From Faecalicatena sp. (GTDB lineage: Bacteria; Bacillota; Clostridia; Lachnospirales; Lachnospiraceae): a DNA stretch of 19,735 nucleotides. Below, piece after piece: positions 1-6,681 of the stretch. Location: NCBI GenBank assembly GCA_009774255.1, contig VSNK01000076.1, positions 1 to 19,735 of the forward strand. The letters run 5' to 3'. Position numbers and translations under genes: made by a program. The notes below the pieces were generated by a model. That model ran no database searches. It saw only the letters and a list, made by a program, of their open reading frames with translations, and had not been told where the DNA came from. Each line of letters opens with the position of its first letter. Within the stretch, counting starts at the first letter, position 1.

Positions 1-64
1 GATTTAGGGAAAATATTTTATGAATAATGTACAAAGAAAATTTAAAAATTCAAAACAAAATTTG

Positions 65-110
65 CCGCAGCAGAGGCAGGCCCTCATATGGCTGCCTGCC
101 TCTGCTGCGG
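65..110 (-). terminator. Intrinsic terminator after the ydjI-like gene
   Basis: CCGCAGCAGAGGCAGG (65-80) pairs perfectly over 16 bp with 95-110, leaving a 14-nt loop. On the minus strand the stem is followed by CAAATTTTGTTTT, and on the plus strand by TTTT, so it may work in both directions. It lies about 70 bp past the stop of the SPFH gene, where the end of the ydjGHI-like unit is expected. Nothing else is recognisable in bases 1-179. Confidence 0.85.
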
Positions 111-179
111 TTTTCGTGATTATGTGTTTTTGCGCGGACAGCACAGGAAATGCACGATCCGATTGTGAACAGTTACGAA

Positions 180-1607
180 TTATTTGATGTCTCCATCATC
201 AAAGGGATCCCCGCATTCCGGGCAGAACTTCGGAGGCTTTGTAGGATCTTCCGGCTCCCATCCGCATTTATCACACTTATACTGGGGAACTCCTGCCGGC
301 TTCGGTTTGCCGCACTCGGAGCAGAACTTTCCTTTGTTCACCGCGCCGCAGGAGCAGGTCCAGCCTTCTGCCGCCGGTTTCGGTGCCCCGCAGTCCGTAC
401 AGAACTTTCCGGTATTTCCGGACTTCCCACAGGCACAGGTCCAGCCTGCTGCCGCAGAAGCAGCGCTTCCTGACGCGGAGTGCGAATGCTGCGGCTGCCC
501 CGGTGCTCCATTCTGCGCGCCTGGCTGCCCGGCATATGCGCCTGCCCCCGGCTGCCCGGCATATGCGCCTTGCCCAGACATCCCGGCCTGCGCATTCTGC
601 TGCCGTCCCATCTCATACAGACCCTGAATTCCTGCGCCTCCGGCCTGCTGTGCCATCCCCATTCCCATGAAGCCGGTCATTGCTCCGCCCGAATTCCCTG
701 CGGCGGTACGCATGGCATCCGCCTGGGCTCCCGCCAGCGTAGCCGCAGCCATCCCCGGATCCCGCATGACTGCAGATTTCTGAAGCTGCTTGATCATATC
801 CTCGTCCTCTTTCGAGGCGGTCACACTGTTCATCCCAAAGGAATAAATCTGAATTCCCCGGAGGTCCGTCCATTTTTTCGACAGTACATCATTCAGCGCG
901 TCCGACAGTTCCATCGTATGCCCCGGCAATGCGCTGTATCGAATTCCCATCTCCGAAATTCTTGCAAACGCAGGCTGCAGCGCGGTCAGCAGCTCCGATT
1001 TCAGCATAGAGTCAATCTGATCCCTTGTGTACACATTTCCCACATTTCCGCATACATTTGCATAAAATACCATAGGATTGACGATCCGATAAGAATACTC
1101 TCCATTACATCGAATAGAAATGTCCACATCCAGCCCGATATTGTGATCCACAACCCGGAACGGCACCGGATTCGGCGTGCCATATTTATTTCCTGGAATT
1201 TCCTTAATGTTCACATAGTAGATCCGCTGATTCTTCCCGGCACCGCCGCCAAATTGAAAACGCTCCCATGCCTCTTTCGCAATTCCCTTAAGCCCTTTCG
1301 TCAAAGAACCTCCAAACACGGACGGACTGGTGCCCATGTCATAAGTATAAGCCCCCGGTTCCGCGCAGGCATCCATCACCCTGCCGTCTTCCACAATAAT
1401 CATACACTGTCCGTCCGCCACCGCAATATGAGAGCCGTCCGTTATAATATTGTCGTCGCCCTTTCTGTTCGAGGAACGCCCTGACACCTTCCGCATGCCC
1501 CTTGCCACCAGTATGTCCGCATCCAGGGCATCACAGTAAAAATACTCCTTCCACTGATCTGCCAGTGTCCCTCCTATTGCATTCGATGCTGCTCTTATTA
1601 ATCCCAT
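180..1607 (-). CDS. ydjI: SPFH-domain protein with C-terminal zinc ribbons (YdjI-like)
   Basis: This 475-residue protein has an N-terminal SPFH/virion-core-type domain (about residues 25-300, beginning with a GLIRAASNAIGGTLADQWKE-type opening). A Gly/Ala/Gln-rich linker follows, containing a 9-residue repeat (AYAGQPGAG, twice). The C-terminal 90 residues hold three CxC/CxxC zinc ribbons (TCACGK...CTDCGAPKP, TCSCGA...CSECGKPKP, YKCDKCG...CPECGDPF). The start is supported by AGGAG six bases before the ATG. In B. subtilis, YdjI is an SPFH membrane-organising protein encoded with pspA, ydjG and ydjH and linked to PspA localisation; carrying that role over here is inference from family and synteny. 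It is longer than B. subtilis YdjI because of the linker and extra ribbons. A terminator follows directly. Recognition of the family is firm, the exact role is not. Confidence 0.85.
   Translation of the reverse strand: MGLIRAASNAIGGTLADQWKEYFYCDALDADILVARGMRKVSGRSSNRKGDDNIITDGSHIAVADGQCMIIVEDGRVMDACAEPGAYTYDMGTSPSVFGGSLTKGLKGIAKEAWERFQFGGGAGKNQRIYYVNIKEIPGNKYGTPNPVPFRVVDHNIGLDVDISIRCNGEYSYRIVNPMVFYANVCGNVGNVYTRDQIDSMLKSELLTALQPAFARISEMGIRYSALPGHTMELSDALNDVLSKKWTDLRGIQIYSFGMNSVTASKEDEDMIKQLQKSAVMRDPGMAAATLAGAQADAMRTAAGNSGGAMTGFMGMGMAQQAGGAGIQGLYEMGRQQNAQAGMSGQGAYAGQPGAGAYAGQPGAQNGAPGQPQHSHSASGSAASAAAGWTCACGKSGNTGKFCTDCGAPKPAAEGWTCSCGAVNKGKFCSECGKPKPAGVPQYKCDKCGWEPEDPTKPPKFCPECGDPFDDGDIK
523..570 (-). 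repeat. Direct repeat in the ydjI linker
   Basis: A 21-bp block starting GGCTGCCCGGCATATGCG occurs identically at 523-543 and 550-570, with a period of 27 bp (9 codons). It duplicates the AYAGQPGA linker motif and looks like an in-frame expansion. Confidence 0.7.
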
Positions 1608-1966
1608 AATCTTCTCCTTTCCGCAAATGCGTGTATATTTTGTATCTGCTCGATTCCCTCGTTACAGTTCACTGGCCAGCCAGAGAACTGTAACGAATCC
1701 GGCCTATTTAAAGTTGCCTTACGGCAAGAGGCCGGATTTCAGCTCCAGTACATACTGGCCTGTGACCGTGCAGCGTGGTGCACGGCCCAGAAGTGACCTG
1801 TAACATTCCCTCACAGATACGCCCGCAATCCCATGAAAATGTCTGCTGCTTATTGATATTTTTTGCATCCCAAAGTCATGCATTTTCATGCAGACATGAA
1901 ACACACACGAACCCATGACCTTTTGACGCCTGTCTCATAATATCAGAAACCGTATGCCGCGGAGTC
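1608..1966. other. 359-bp gap between ydjH and ydjI, rich in inverted repeats
   Basis: I see no credible gene here. The stretch holds a dispersed repeat (1659-1804, listed separately) and, at its right end, two mutually exclusive inverted repeats: CATGAAAATG (1832-1841) with CATTTTCATG (1881-1890), and ATGTCTGC (1839-1846) with GCAGACAT (1890-1897). I found no convincing promoter, so the ydjI-like gene may be read through from ydjH. A 65-codon minus-strand reading frame over 1719-1916 crosses the repeats and has no family features. Confidence 0.6.
1659..1804. repeat. Dispersed palindromic repeat, copy 1
   Basis: Three hairpins follow one another. TCGTTACAGTTC (1659-1670) pairs with GAACTGTAACGA (1685-1696) over 12 perfect bases. 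AATCCGGCC (1696-1704) pairs with GGCCGGATT (1730-1738), enclosing TTGCC-TTAC-GGCAA (1714-1727). CCGTGC (1766-1771) pairs with GCACGG (1780-1785). The words TTACAGTTCACTGGCCAGC, CAGCGTGGTG and GTGACCTGTAAC recur near the toxin cassette (6298-6361 and 6784-6802), so this is a multi-copy element. Its class is unknown to me. Confidence 0.7.
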
Positions 1967-3001
1967 TTAAAATTTCCCGCTCGTCCCCGAACTATCCGAA
2001 TGCATGCTGCCGCCTCCGTCGGAAGAATCGCTCTTCGGCCGCGGCGTCCTGCTGACCGTATGATACAGAAACAGGTCCGACTGATTCGACAGGTAGAAGC
2101 TCCCTGCTTTCAGATATTCCATAGCTCCCTTCTGGCGGACTCTGGTATTCATCCCCTTCTTCCAGGACACCACGACTGCCGCCGAAATCCCCAGGGACAG
2201 CAGAAATGACACCCCAAAGATCACCGGAAATCTCCATCCTTCCCGATACCGGTGCTGTTCCGTGTAAGGCTTCTCCTCCTCTGCCGCCGAAAGGTAATCA
2301 TCCGCAATGGACAAATATCCTGAAAATGCTTCATAAAACTTTCCGTCTGACAGATCATCGAGAATCAGGCTTCCCAGTCTTTCCCTCGCATATGTAGAAA
2401 ATGCCTCCTGCGCCGCTCCAAATCCGACCAGCCCCCAGTCACGCTCCGCCATGCTGATTGCCAGCATCACGCCGCTTCCGTCACTGTCCGCTCCCAGATC
2501 ATATTGGGAAAAGATCTGTCTCTGCCAGTCCTTAATATCTCCGCCGCCAAAATCTGGTGTGGTAACAATGTAGACACCCGTATCATGCGCCTGAAACAAA
2601 TGCCCGCATTCCGTCTCCAGCGCCTCTTCCTCTTCCGCCGTCAAAAGTCCCGCATCATCCTGAACCCATCCGTCAAATAGCCGTTCCCTGTCTGATACCG
2701 CGGCCAGGGTTATATTCTCTGCCTCCCACGCTTCGTCCGCGGCGCAGACTTCCTGCATAACCTCCGCATCCCATATTTCGTCCGCAGCACAGACTTCCTG
2801 CATATTCCCTGCATTCCAGATTTCATCCACAGCGCAGACTTCCTGCATATTCTCCGCATTCCACATTTCATCCGCAGCGCAAAGTACCTGCATATTCCCC
2901 GAATTCAGACAACATATTCCTGCTGTCAATAGCACAGCCGCTGCTTTCTTTACTATATTAATCCAATTTTCTGCCTGACGCAATACAATATCTCGTTTCA
3001 T
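1967..3001 (-). CDS. ydjH: TPM-domain membrane protein (YdjH-like)
   Basis: The ATG at 3001 overlaps the upstream stop as TGATG, so translation is probably coupled; this gives 344 residues. A longer frame exists upstream but lies inside ydjG. Residues about 10-28 form a signal/anchor segment (VKKAAAVLLTAGICCLNSG). Four 15-residue repeats with a CAADE core follow (45-bp DNA repeats, 2714-2893). Then comes a TPM (TLP18.3/Psb32/MOLO-1) domain, from LFDGWVQDDAGLLT through TGVYIVTTPDFGGG to GSGVMLAISMAERDWGL. A second membrane helix (FPVIFGVSFLLSLGISAAVV) and a Gly/Ser-rich tail ending SSGTSGKF complete the protein, as in YgcG/YdjH proteins. It probably works at the membrane with the flanking zinc-ribbon and SPFH proteins. 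The biochemical function of such TPM proteins is not settled. Confidence 0.85.
   Translation of the reverse strand: MKRDIVLRQAENWINIVKKAAAVLLTAGICCLNSGNMQVLCAADEMWNAENMQEVCAVDEIWNAGNMQEVCAADEIWDAEVMQEVCAADEAWEAENITLAAVSDRERLFDGWVQDDAGLLTAEEEEALETECGHLFQAHDTGVYIVTTPDFGGGDIKDWQRQIFSQYDLGADSDGSGVMLAISMAERDWGLVGFGAAQEAFSTYARERLGSLILDDLSDGKFYEAFSGYLSIADDYLSAAEEEKPYTEQHRYREGWRFPVIFGVSFLLSLGISAAVVVSWKKGMNTRVRQKGAMEYLKAGSFYLSNQSDLFLYHTVSRTPRPKSDSSDGGGSMHSDSSGTSGKF
2714..2893 (-). repeat. Four tandem 45-bp repeats inside ydjH
   Basis: Units lie at 2714-2758, 2759-2803, 2804-2848 and 2849-2893. All end with the plus-strand word CTGCAT and share a (T)TC(A/G)TCCRCRGC core. Each encodes about 15 residues of the form NMQEVCAADEIWNAE. 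The units differ by point changes but stay in frame. They sit between the signal segment and the TPM domain. Confidence 0.9.
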
Positions 3002-4143
3002 CACAGCACACCTCCGAACAACAGGATTCCAAGAATCGAACAGATCACCGTCCCGATCGCCGTAAATCCGCACAAATACTTCCAGAACGCCCCCCGGTCC
3101 ACCGGCAGTTCCCCTACCATTTTTCCCGTCTGCCCGTTAATGGCGAACTGGTGCTTTTTTCCATTGTACATCATCTCAAACATCCAGACAGGCAACAGCG
3201 CGTAATGCACCTTTCCATTTCTAGACGCAAGATACCGGTTTTTCACAGTCACCGTATCATACCCTTGTACCGTACTGCGCAGCACCTGCTCCGCGCTTCG
3301 GTAGAGCCGCTCCTTCGCCCGCCCTTCCGCAGTTTTCGCATCTACATCATATTTGTCCGTCTCATATCCCGCCAGGTATGCCGGATTAAATTCTGTCAAC
3401 GCGCCATAATCAAATGGCTCAATCGCCTCCGTCGTATCGTCATCCATCTCTTGACTCCCGTCCACCGGCACGTGGTAAAACTGCATTCCTCCCGCCCGGT
3501 TCACCAGATAATACGAAGTTTCCACGTAATCATACTCCGAGTCACTCCACATCCTGACCCGTGTCGCATTAAAACTCATCTCCGCAGTTGCATCACAATC
3601 GAACAGCCAATACGGCACATAATATCCTTTCAGATTTTTCAGATAACTCCGATCCCGGAAATTTTTCGGAAGCAACCGCTTCCCCTTACAGAAATCTTCC
3701 AGCATCTGCCGGGCCTTATCCCCCTTGATCTGAAACGGAATCATCACATCCGGTTCATACGCCCCGGAAGCGGACGCCCGGATGACCACCACATTATCAC
3801 AATAAGGACACTTCGTGCTGACCGTATTCTCATCTGCCTCAATCTCCGCTCCGCAGGACGGACATATATACATCCCGTTCTCCGCCCGCTTTGCCCCCTG
3901 GGCCTCCTTCTGATACTCCCAGTTCAGCTCCTCTTCTTTTCCCCGTCTATTTTCCTTCTCTTCCTCCTGCTCATACTGCCGCAAAGTCTCAAGCTCATAC
4001 TCATTGCCGCAGCTCCCGCACGAAAGCTTCTGCGACCCCGGCGAGAATCGCAGCGCCGCCCCGCAGCATGGACATTTGTATTGTACAAAATCTGATTGTG
4101 CCGCATTCAAACTATTTTTTATTTTTTTCAATTTTTTCTCCAC
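3001..4143 (-). CDS. ydjG: Zinc-ribbon protein with C-terminal membrane segment (YdjG-like)
   Basis: The start is GTG at 4143 with AGGAG six bases upstream, giving 380 residues. A short Lys-rich N-terminus precedes zinc ribbon 1 (CPCCGAALRF...CGSCGNEYE, about residues 24-49), a charged Glu/Lys/Arg linker predicted to be helical, and zinc ribbon 2 (CPSCGAEIE...CPYCDNVVV, about 94-121). A long conserved region follows (MIPFQIKGDKARQMLEDFC, GYYVPYWLFDC, HYALLPVWMFEMMY, INGQTGKMVGELP), typical of YdjG-type proteins. One or two hydrophobic segments end the protein (ICSILGILLFGGVL). In B. subtilis such a gene sits directly before ydjH and ydjI, exactly as here. Some databases mislabel the family as a helicase or RNA polymerase subunit because of the ribbons; I see no motor motifs. 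The role in membrane-stress physiology is inferred from the operon. Confidence 0.8.
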   Translation of the reverse strand: MEKKLKKIKNSLNAAQSDFVQYKCPCCGAALRFSPGSQKLSCGSCGNEYELETLRQYEQEEEKENRRGKEEELNWEYQKEAQGAKRAENGMYICPSCGAEIEADENTVSTKCPYCDNVVVIRASASGAYEPDVMIPFQIKGDKARQMLEDFCKGKRLLPKNFRDRSYLKNLKGYYVPYWLFDCDATAEMSFNATRVRMWSDSEYDYVETSYYLVNRAGGMQFYHVPVDGSQEMDDDTTEAIEPFDYGALTEFNPAYLAGYETDKYDVDAKTAEGRAKERLYRSAEQVLRSTVQGYDTVTVKNRYLASRNGKVHYALLPVWMFEMMYNGKKHQFAINGQTGKMVGELPVDRGAFWKYLCGFTAIGTVICSILGILLFGGVL

Positions 4144-4264
4144 AATGCACTCCTAGTCTCTACCACCATGTCATCCAATAAGATCCTCCAATAAGATCCT
4201 CCGGATATTTTTCTGCCTCAGTTTTTCACTCATCACTTCATAAACCTCTATATCCACCCTGATA
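4144..4264. other. Gap between the MBL gene and ydjG, with a 13-bp tandem duplication
   Basis: CCAATAAGATCCT occurs twice head-to-tail at 4175-4200. On the minus strand a 20-codon frame (MSEKLRQKN...LLEDLIG) ends in this gap, but it has no ribosome binding site. I see no terminator or clear promoter, so ydjG may share a transcript with the MBL gene upstream. Confidence 0.5.
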
Positions 4265-5083
4265 TCACCATACCTGATCCCCGGAATGCATATACCGAAC
4301 CTGCTCTCCCATGATCTCCCGCATCATTTCAAAGGCCGGAATCCCGGTGCAGTGTCCCGTATAGAACCGGGTATCCATCCCCCGCAGCTCCTTTGCCGCA
4401 TCCCGGATCAGCTCTGTTTCATCCGCTTCATACCCGGTCTTTTTCATCATGTGGAAGCCGCTGATCACAATATCCGGATCGCAGCCGTACAGTTCCCGGA
4501 AGCGGTCCAGGATATTCAGTATCCCGTTGTGGGCGCACCCGGATACCAGGCCCGTCTTTCCCTCTGCCCTGACAACTATATACTGCTCATGGTCAAAGGA
4601 ATCCTGCACGAATCCGTCTTTTGTTTTCCGCTTCAGCGTGAGGTTGCTTTTCGGCCATTTCCGCCTGCCCGTCACTCCGGAAAAAACAGAAACTTCCGGA
4701 TCGATCTCGCAGTCTCCCTCCAGCAGGACCACCTGGGGCGATTGCAAAATCCTGGGATCGATCCCGATATATTTTTCCCGGCCGTCCTTTAAATTATAAT
4801 AGTCATGCACTGCCCGGGCATGCATGTAGATCCTGGCGTTCGGGTTCTGCTCTGCAAAGGACAGAATCCCGCCGGAATGGTCGTAGTGGCCGTGGCTCAA
4901 AAATACCAGATCTATGCCGCGCAGGTCCACCCCCAGCCGTTTTGCATTCTCCCATGTTTTTTCGGATGCCCCCGTATCCACAAGCAGCCTGTGGCGCGGC
5001 GTTTCTATATAAATGCTGAATCCATGTTCCGCGTAAACCTGATTTTCTCCCAGGGTATCTTCCATAAGGTTGATCATCCTCAT
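4265..5083 (-). CDS. MBL-fold metallo-hydrolase
   Basis: This 272-residue single-domain metallo-beta-lactamase-fold protein carries the metal-binding signature HGHYDH (residues 64-69, within FLSHGHYDHSGG), an early Asp in LLVDTG (about 33-38), SGCAHNG (181-187), GFH (209-211) and TGHCTG (242-247). The GCAHNGI and TGHCTG pattern matches the archaeal/bacterial MJ0301-like group, often named 7,8-dihydropterin-6-methyl-4-(beta-D-ribofuranosyl)-aminobenzene-5'-phosphate synthase. That name is a database convention and the substrate here is unknown. It is probably cytoplasmic, with no signal sequence. Its start ATG overlaps the stop of the upstream DUF1810-Uma2 gene by 4 bp (ATGA), so the two are translationally coupled. 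Confidence 0.88.
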   Translation of the reverse strand: MRMINLMEDTLGENQVYAEHGFSIYIETPRHRLLVDTGASEKTWENAKRLGVDLRGIDLVFLSHGHYDHSGGILSFAEQNPNARIYMHARAVHDYYNLKDGREKYIGIDPRILQSPQVVLLEGDCEIDPEVSVFSGVTGRRKWPKSNLTLKRKTKDGFVQDSFDHEQYIVVRAEGKTGLVSGCAHNGILNILDRFRELYGCDPDIVISGFHMMKKTGYEADETELIRDAAKELRGMDTRFYTGHCTGIPAFEMMREIMGEQVRYMHSGDQVW

Positions 5084-6084
5084 AAAGCAACGTCCGCCGC
5101 ATTTTTGATCTCCGAAAAATCAATCGCCAGTTCTCCTCCGAAGATTTTGACAGGAATCGTCTCCTCCATTCCATGGATCACAGGAATATCGTCCTCCTCA
5201 AAATCATACGTGATGATCCGCTCTTTTTCCAGATCAATCATCCAATATTCGCGCACCCCGGCACTTTTATACTTCATCAGTTTCAGGAACATATCCTTTT
5301 GTTTTGTGGACGGCGAAAGGATTTCCGCAATAAAATCCGGCGCGCCCACAACACGCTTTTTACTCAGCTTCTTTTTCTCGCAGATGATCATCACATCCGG
5401 CTGAACAATGGTACGGTCATCCCCATCAAGTTGGACATCCGCAGGCGCGGCAAACACAGAGCAGTTCCCCTTTTTCTTTCGGATAAAGTTCCGGATCTCA
5501 GCACTTAATTCCATAGAAACAGCCTGATGCCCCAGCGTTGGCGCAAACATTTCAAAAAACTGCCCGTCGATCAATTCCACCCGCATATCCTCCGGCAGCG
5601 CCTCATAATCCTCCAGCGTGTAGTCGTTTCTGCCGTCAAAAATCTGATACTTTGCGGCTCTTGTTTCCTGGCTCAGAAAATCCAGCGTATACGAGTCCCG
5701 CCCGCCGTCAAAAAATTTGTCCAGCACACGGCCAAATACCGGCTCGCCGCTTACCGCCTCAAATAACGTCATGGAGGATTTCAGCTTCATGTCGTCCGGC
5801 CAGCCGAATATCTCCGTGGCACTGCTGGATTTCAGCTTTAATAATTCCCCCGAGATCTCGAGAAGCCTGCTGCCAAGAACCGGGTGTTTCATATAGGCTT
5901 CCGCCTCTCTCCGGTCTTTGACCGCATAATACTGAGCCGTCGGGCTGTGCCCAAGCCCCTGGATCTGCGGGAAGATATACCACATCCAATGACTCGTCTT
6001 CCTGCCGTTTTTGACCTCCTGCAGAGCGCGCGCAAAATCATGCTCCTGCGCGTTGATAAAACGTTCTAATCCTTCTTTTTTCAT
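5080..6084 (-). CDS. DUF1810-Uma2 (DUF820) fusion protein
   Basis: I place the start at ATG 6084, where GTGAGG lies six bases upstream; a GTG four codons earlier is less likely. Residues 5-140 are a DUF1810 domain (LERFINAQEHDFARALQEVKNG, HWMWYIFPQIQGLG, SMTLFEAV). Residues 150-330 are a Uma2-family PD-(D/E)XK nuclease-like domain (YTLEDYEALPED, E170 in VELIDG, QPD at 228-230, FIAEILSPST with E254, KLMKYKSAGVREYWMID). These two domains are usually separate proteins. The join (about 141-150) shows no stop or frameshift, so the fusion is read directly from the sequence. Neither domain has a well-established cellular role; Uma2 proteins are often numerous and are assumed to be endonucleases on structural grounds. 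It is coupled to the MBL gene downstream. Confidence 0.85.
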   Translation of the reverse strand: MKKEGLERFINAQEHDFARALQEVKNGRKTSHWMWYIFPQIQGLGHSPTAQYYAVKDRREAEAYMKHPVLGSRLLEISGELLKLKSSSATEIFGWPDDMKLKSSMTLFEAVSGEPVFGRVLDKFFDGGRDSYTLDFLSQETRAAKYQIFDGRNDYTLEDYEALPEDMRVELIDGQFFEMFAPTLGHQAVSMELSAEIRNFIRKKKGNCSVFAAPADVQLDGDDRTIVQPDVMIICEKKKLSKKRVVGAPDFIAEILSPSTKQKDMFLKLMKYKSAGVREYWMIDLEKERIITYDFEEDDIPVIHGMEETIPVKIFGGELAIDFSEIKNAADVAL

Positions 6085-6097
6085 TAGATACCTCACT

Positions 6098-6169
6098 TTA
6101 TATTTTCGCAGGTGCCAGTGGGTACTCTTGCTGCATTCTACGAAAATCTTCCCAATATTTGTTTTTCAT
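6098..6169 (-). CDS. Possible 23-codon leader peptide upstream of the DUF1810-Uma2 gene
   Basis: ATG at 6169 opens a 23-codon frame (MKNKYWEDF...LAPAKI) that stops at 6098, 14 bp before the next start. It lies just below an extended -10 (6182-6190), which would leave almost no 5' UTR. The ribosome binding site is weak. It could be a leader peptide, a remnant, or chance; I do not recognise it. Confidence 0.25.
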   Translation of the reverse strand: MKNKYWEDFRRMQQEYPLAPAKI

Positions 6170-6181
6170 ATTGTCAATCTT

Positions 6182-6190
6182 ATTATAACA
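6182..6190 (-). promoter_or_regulatory. Extended -10 promoter for the DUF1810-Uma2/MBL unit
   Basis: On the minus strand TGTTATAAT gives a perfect TATAAT with the TGn extension. No good -35 is present at 16-18 bp, which an extended -10 can tolerate. Initiation would fall near 6175. A TTGACA lies just downstream (6172-6177) but has no matching -10. Confidence 0.45.
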
Positions 6191-6297
6191 CGTCAGCGGG
6201 GAAATTGATTCTTTTTTTTAATCCTTGCTCTTAACAAGGCTGTAAAAATCGTAAGCTACAAGGGGAGTTTTTGGCAGGAACAGTAACCAAGAAAGGG

Positions 6298-6361
6298 TAC
6301 AGTTCACTACCCAGCCAATCAGCGTGGTGATTGGTCGGGGTGTGACCTGTAACGAACTGTA
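6298..6361. repeat. Dispersed palindromic repeat, copy 2
   Basis: TACAGTTC (6298-6305) pairs with GAACTGTA (6354-6361). Inside, CCAATCA (6315-6321) pairs with TGATTGG (6328-6334). It shares TACAGTTCACT, CAGCGTGGTG (6320-6329) and GTGACCTGTAAC (6342-6353) with the copy at 1659-1804, in the same order. It ends about 30 bp before the toxin promoter. Confidence 0.7.
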
Positions 6362-6392
6362 ACCATTTATGCGCCGGGGAACAGAAAGGATA

Positions 6393-6421
6393 TTGTCCGG
6401 CAGGGAAAAATGTGATATATT
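6393..6421 (+). promoter_or_regulatory. Promoter of the holin-like toxin gene
   Basis: TTGTCC (6393-6398), a 17-bp spacer and TATATT (6416-6421) form a good sigma-A-type promoter on the plus strand. Initiation would be near 6428, giving a leader of about 85 nt before the toxin start codon. Confidence 0.65.
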
Positions 6422-6444
6422 ATCGATATGGAGTAATCGTGTTA

Positions 6445-6507
6445 CAAGGTGGTAAGCCTCCCTGAACTTTACGCCCGGTTTACCGGAGTACATAAGAGGG
6501 GAGGTGA
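6445..6507 (+). promoter_or_regulatory. Toxin mRNA leader with a possible Shine-Dalgarno-masking arm
   Basis: CAAGGTGGTAAGCCTCCC (6445-6462) is complementary to GGGAGGCTAACCACTTTG in the toxin 3' UTR (6681-6698), with one G-U pair and one mismatch. Its end CCTCCC (6457-6462) also complements GGGAGG (6499-6504), the core of the very strong ribosome binding site GGGGAGGTGA (6498-6507). CCGG-TTTA-CCGG (6475-6486) is a small hairpin between them. The arrangement suggests alternative mRNA folds that expose or hide the ribosome binding site. Confidence 0.5.
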
Positions 6508-6512
6508 CGCAA

Positions 6513-6629
6513 ATGACAGCTTTTGAAATCATTTCGATTTTTATTGGCATATTGGCTCTGCTGATTGCCTTTGGAAGTTTTGTTATCGCGTTGCTTACCT
6601 TCCTCGATAAGAGGAATAAGCGAAAATAA
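6513..6629 (+). CDS. Holin-like type I toxin, 38 residues
   Basis: ATG at 6513 follows GGGGAGGTGA with 5 bases between, and TAA is at 6627. The 38-residue product starts MTAFEIISIFIGILALLIAF, is one hydrophobic helix (about residues 5-30), and ends in the basic tail LDKRNKRK. This matches the Hol_Tox (putative holin-like toxin) family of short membrane peptides known from Gram-positive type I toxin-antitoxin loci. Such peptides act at the cytoplasmic membrane. It is the only convincing plus-strand gene, with its own promoter and with a convergent antisense RNA over its 3' end, as expected for this class. It lies in the gap between the tad operon and the DUF1810-Uma2 gene. Family assignment is good, toxicity is inferred. 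Confidence 0.8.
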   Translation: MTAFEIISIFIGILALLIAFGSFVIALLTFLDKRNKRK

Positions 6630-6630
6630 T

Positions 6631-6668
6631 AAGCCTACCTTGTAATCTTGGCCGATTCAGGTAGGCTT
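6631..6668 (-). terminator. Terminator hairpin of the antisense RNA
   Basis: AAGCCTACCT and AGGTAGGCTT form a perfect 10-bp stem with an 18-nt loop. On the minus strand ATTATTTT follows the stem. It sits immediately after the toxin stop codon. Confidence 0.7.
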
Positions 6669-6681
6669 ATAATGCTACATG

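Noticed and set aside
480..1484. A 334-codon plus-strand frame
   Set aside because: It is the antisense shadow of the ydjI-like gene, with the His/Arg/Pro-rich composition typical of a shadow frame.
1719..1916. A 65-codon minus-strand frame in the ydjH-ydjI gap
   Set aside because: It is built from the inverted repeats of the dispersed element and shows no domain or good start. It could be annotated as hypothetical in some genomes but I cannot support it.
3151..4095. A 314-codon plus-strand frame
   Set aside because: Antisense shadow of the ydjG-like gene; its codon use is unlike a real gene and the minus-strand protein has clear zinc ribbons.
4144..4270. A possible frameshifted continuation of the MBL protein or small gene in the gap before ydjG
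   Set aside because: An alternative frame reads RYGDIRVDIEVYEVMSEKL and stops near 4180, but the MBL protein already has a normal length and ending, and there is no start signal.
6172..6177. TTGACA on the minus strand as a -35 box
   Set aside because: No -10-like hexamer lies 16-19 bp downstream. The extended -10 at 6182-6190 is a better promoter candidate.
6218..6550. A 110-codon minus-strand frame across the toxin cassette
   Set aside because: It runs antisense through the toxin promoter, leader and first codons, has no ribosome binding site and has no family features. The plus-strand signals explain the region better.
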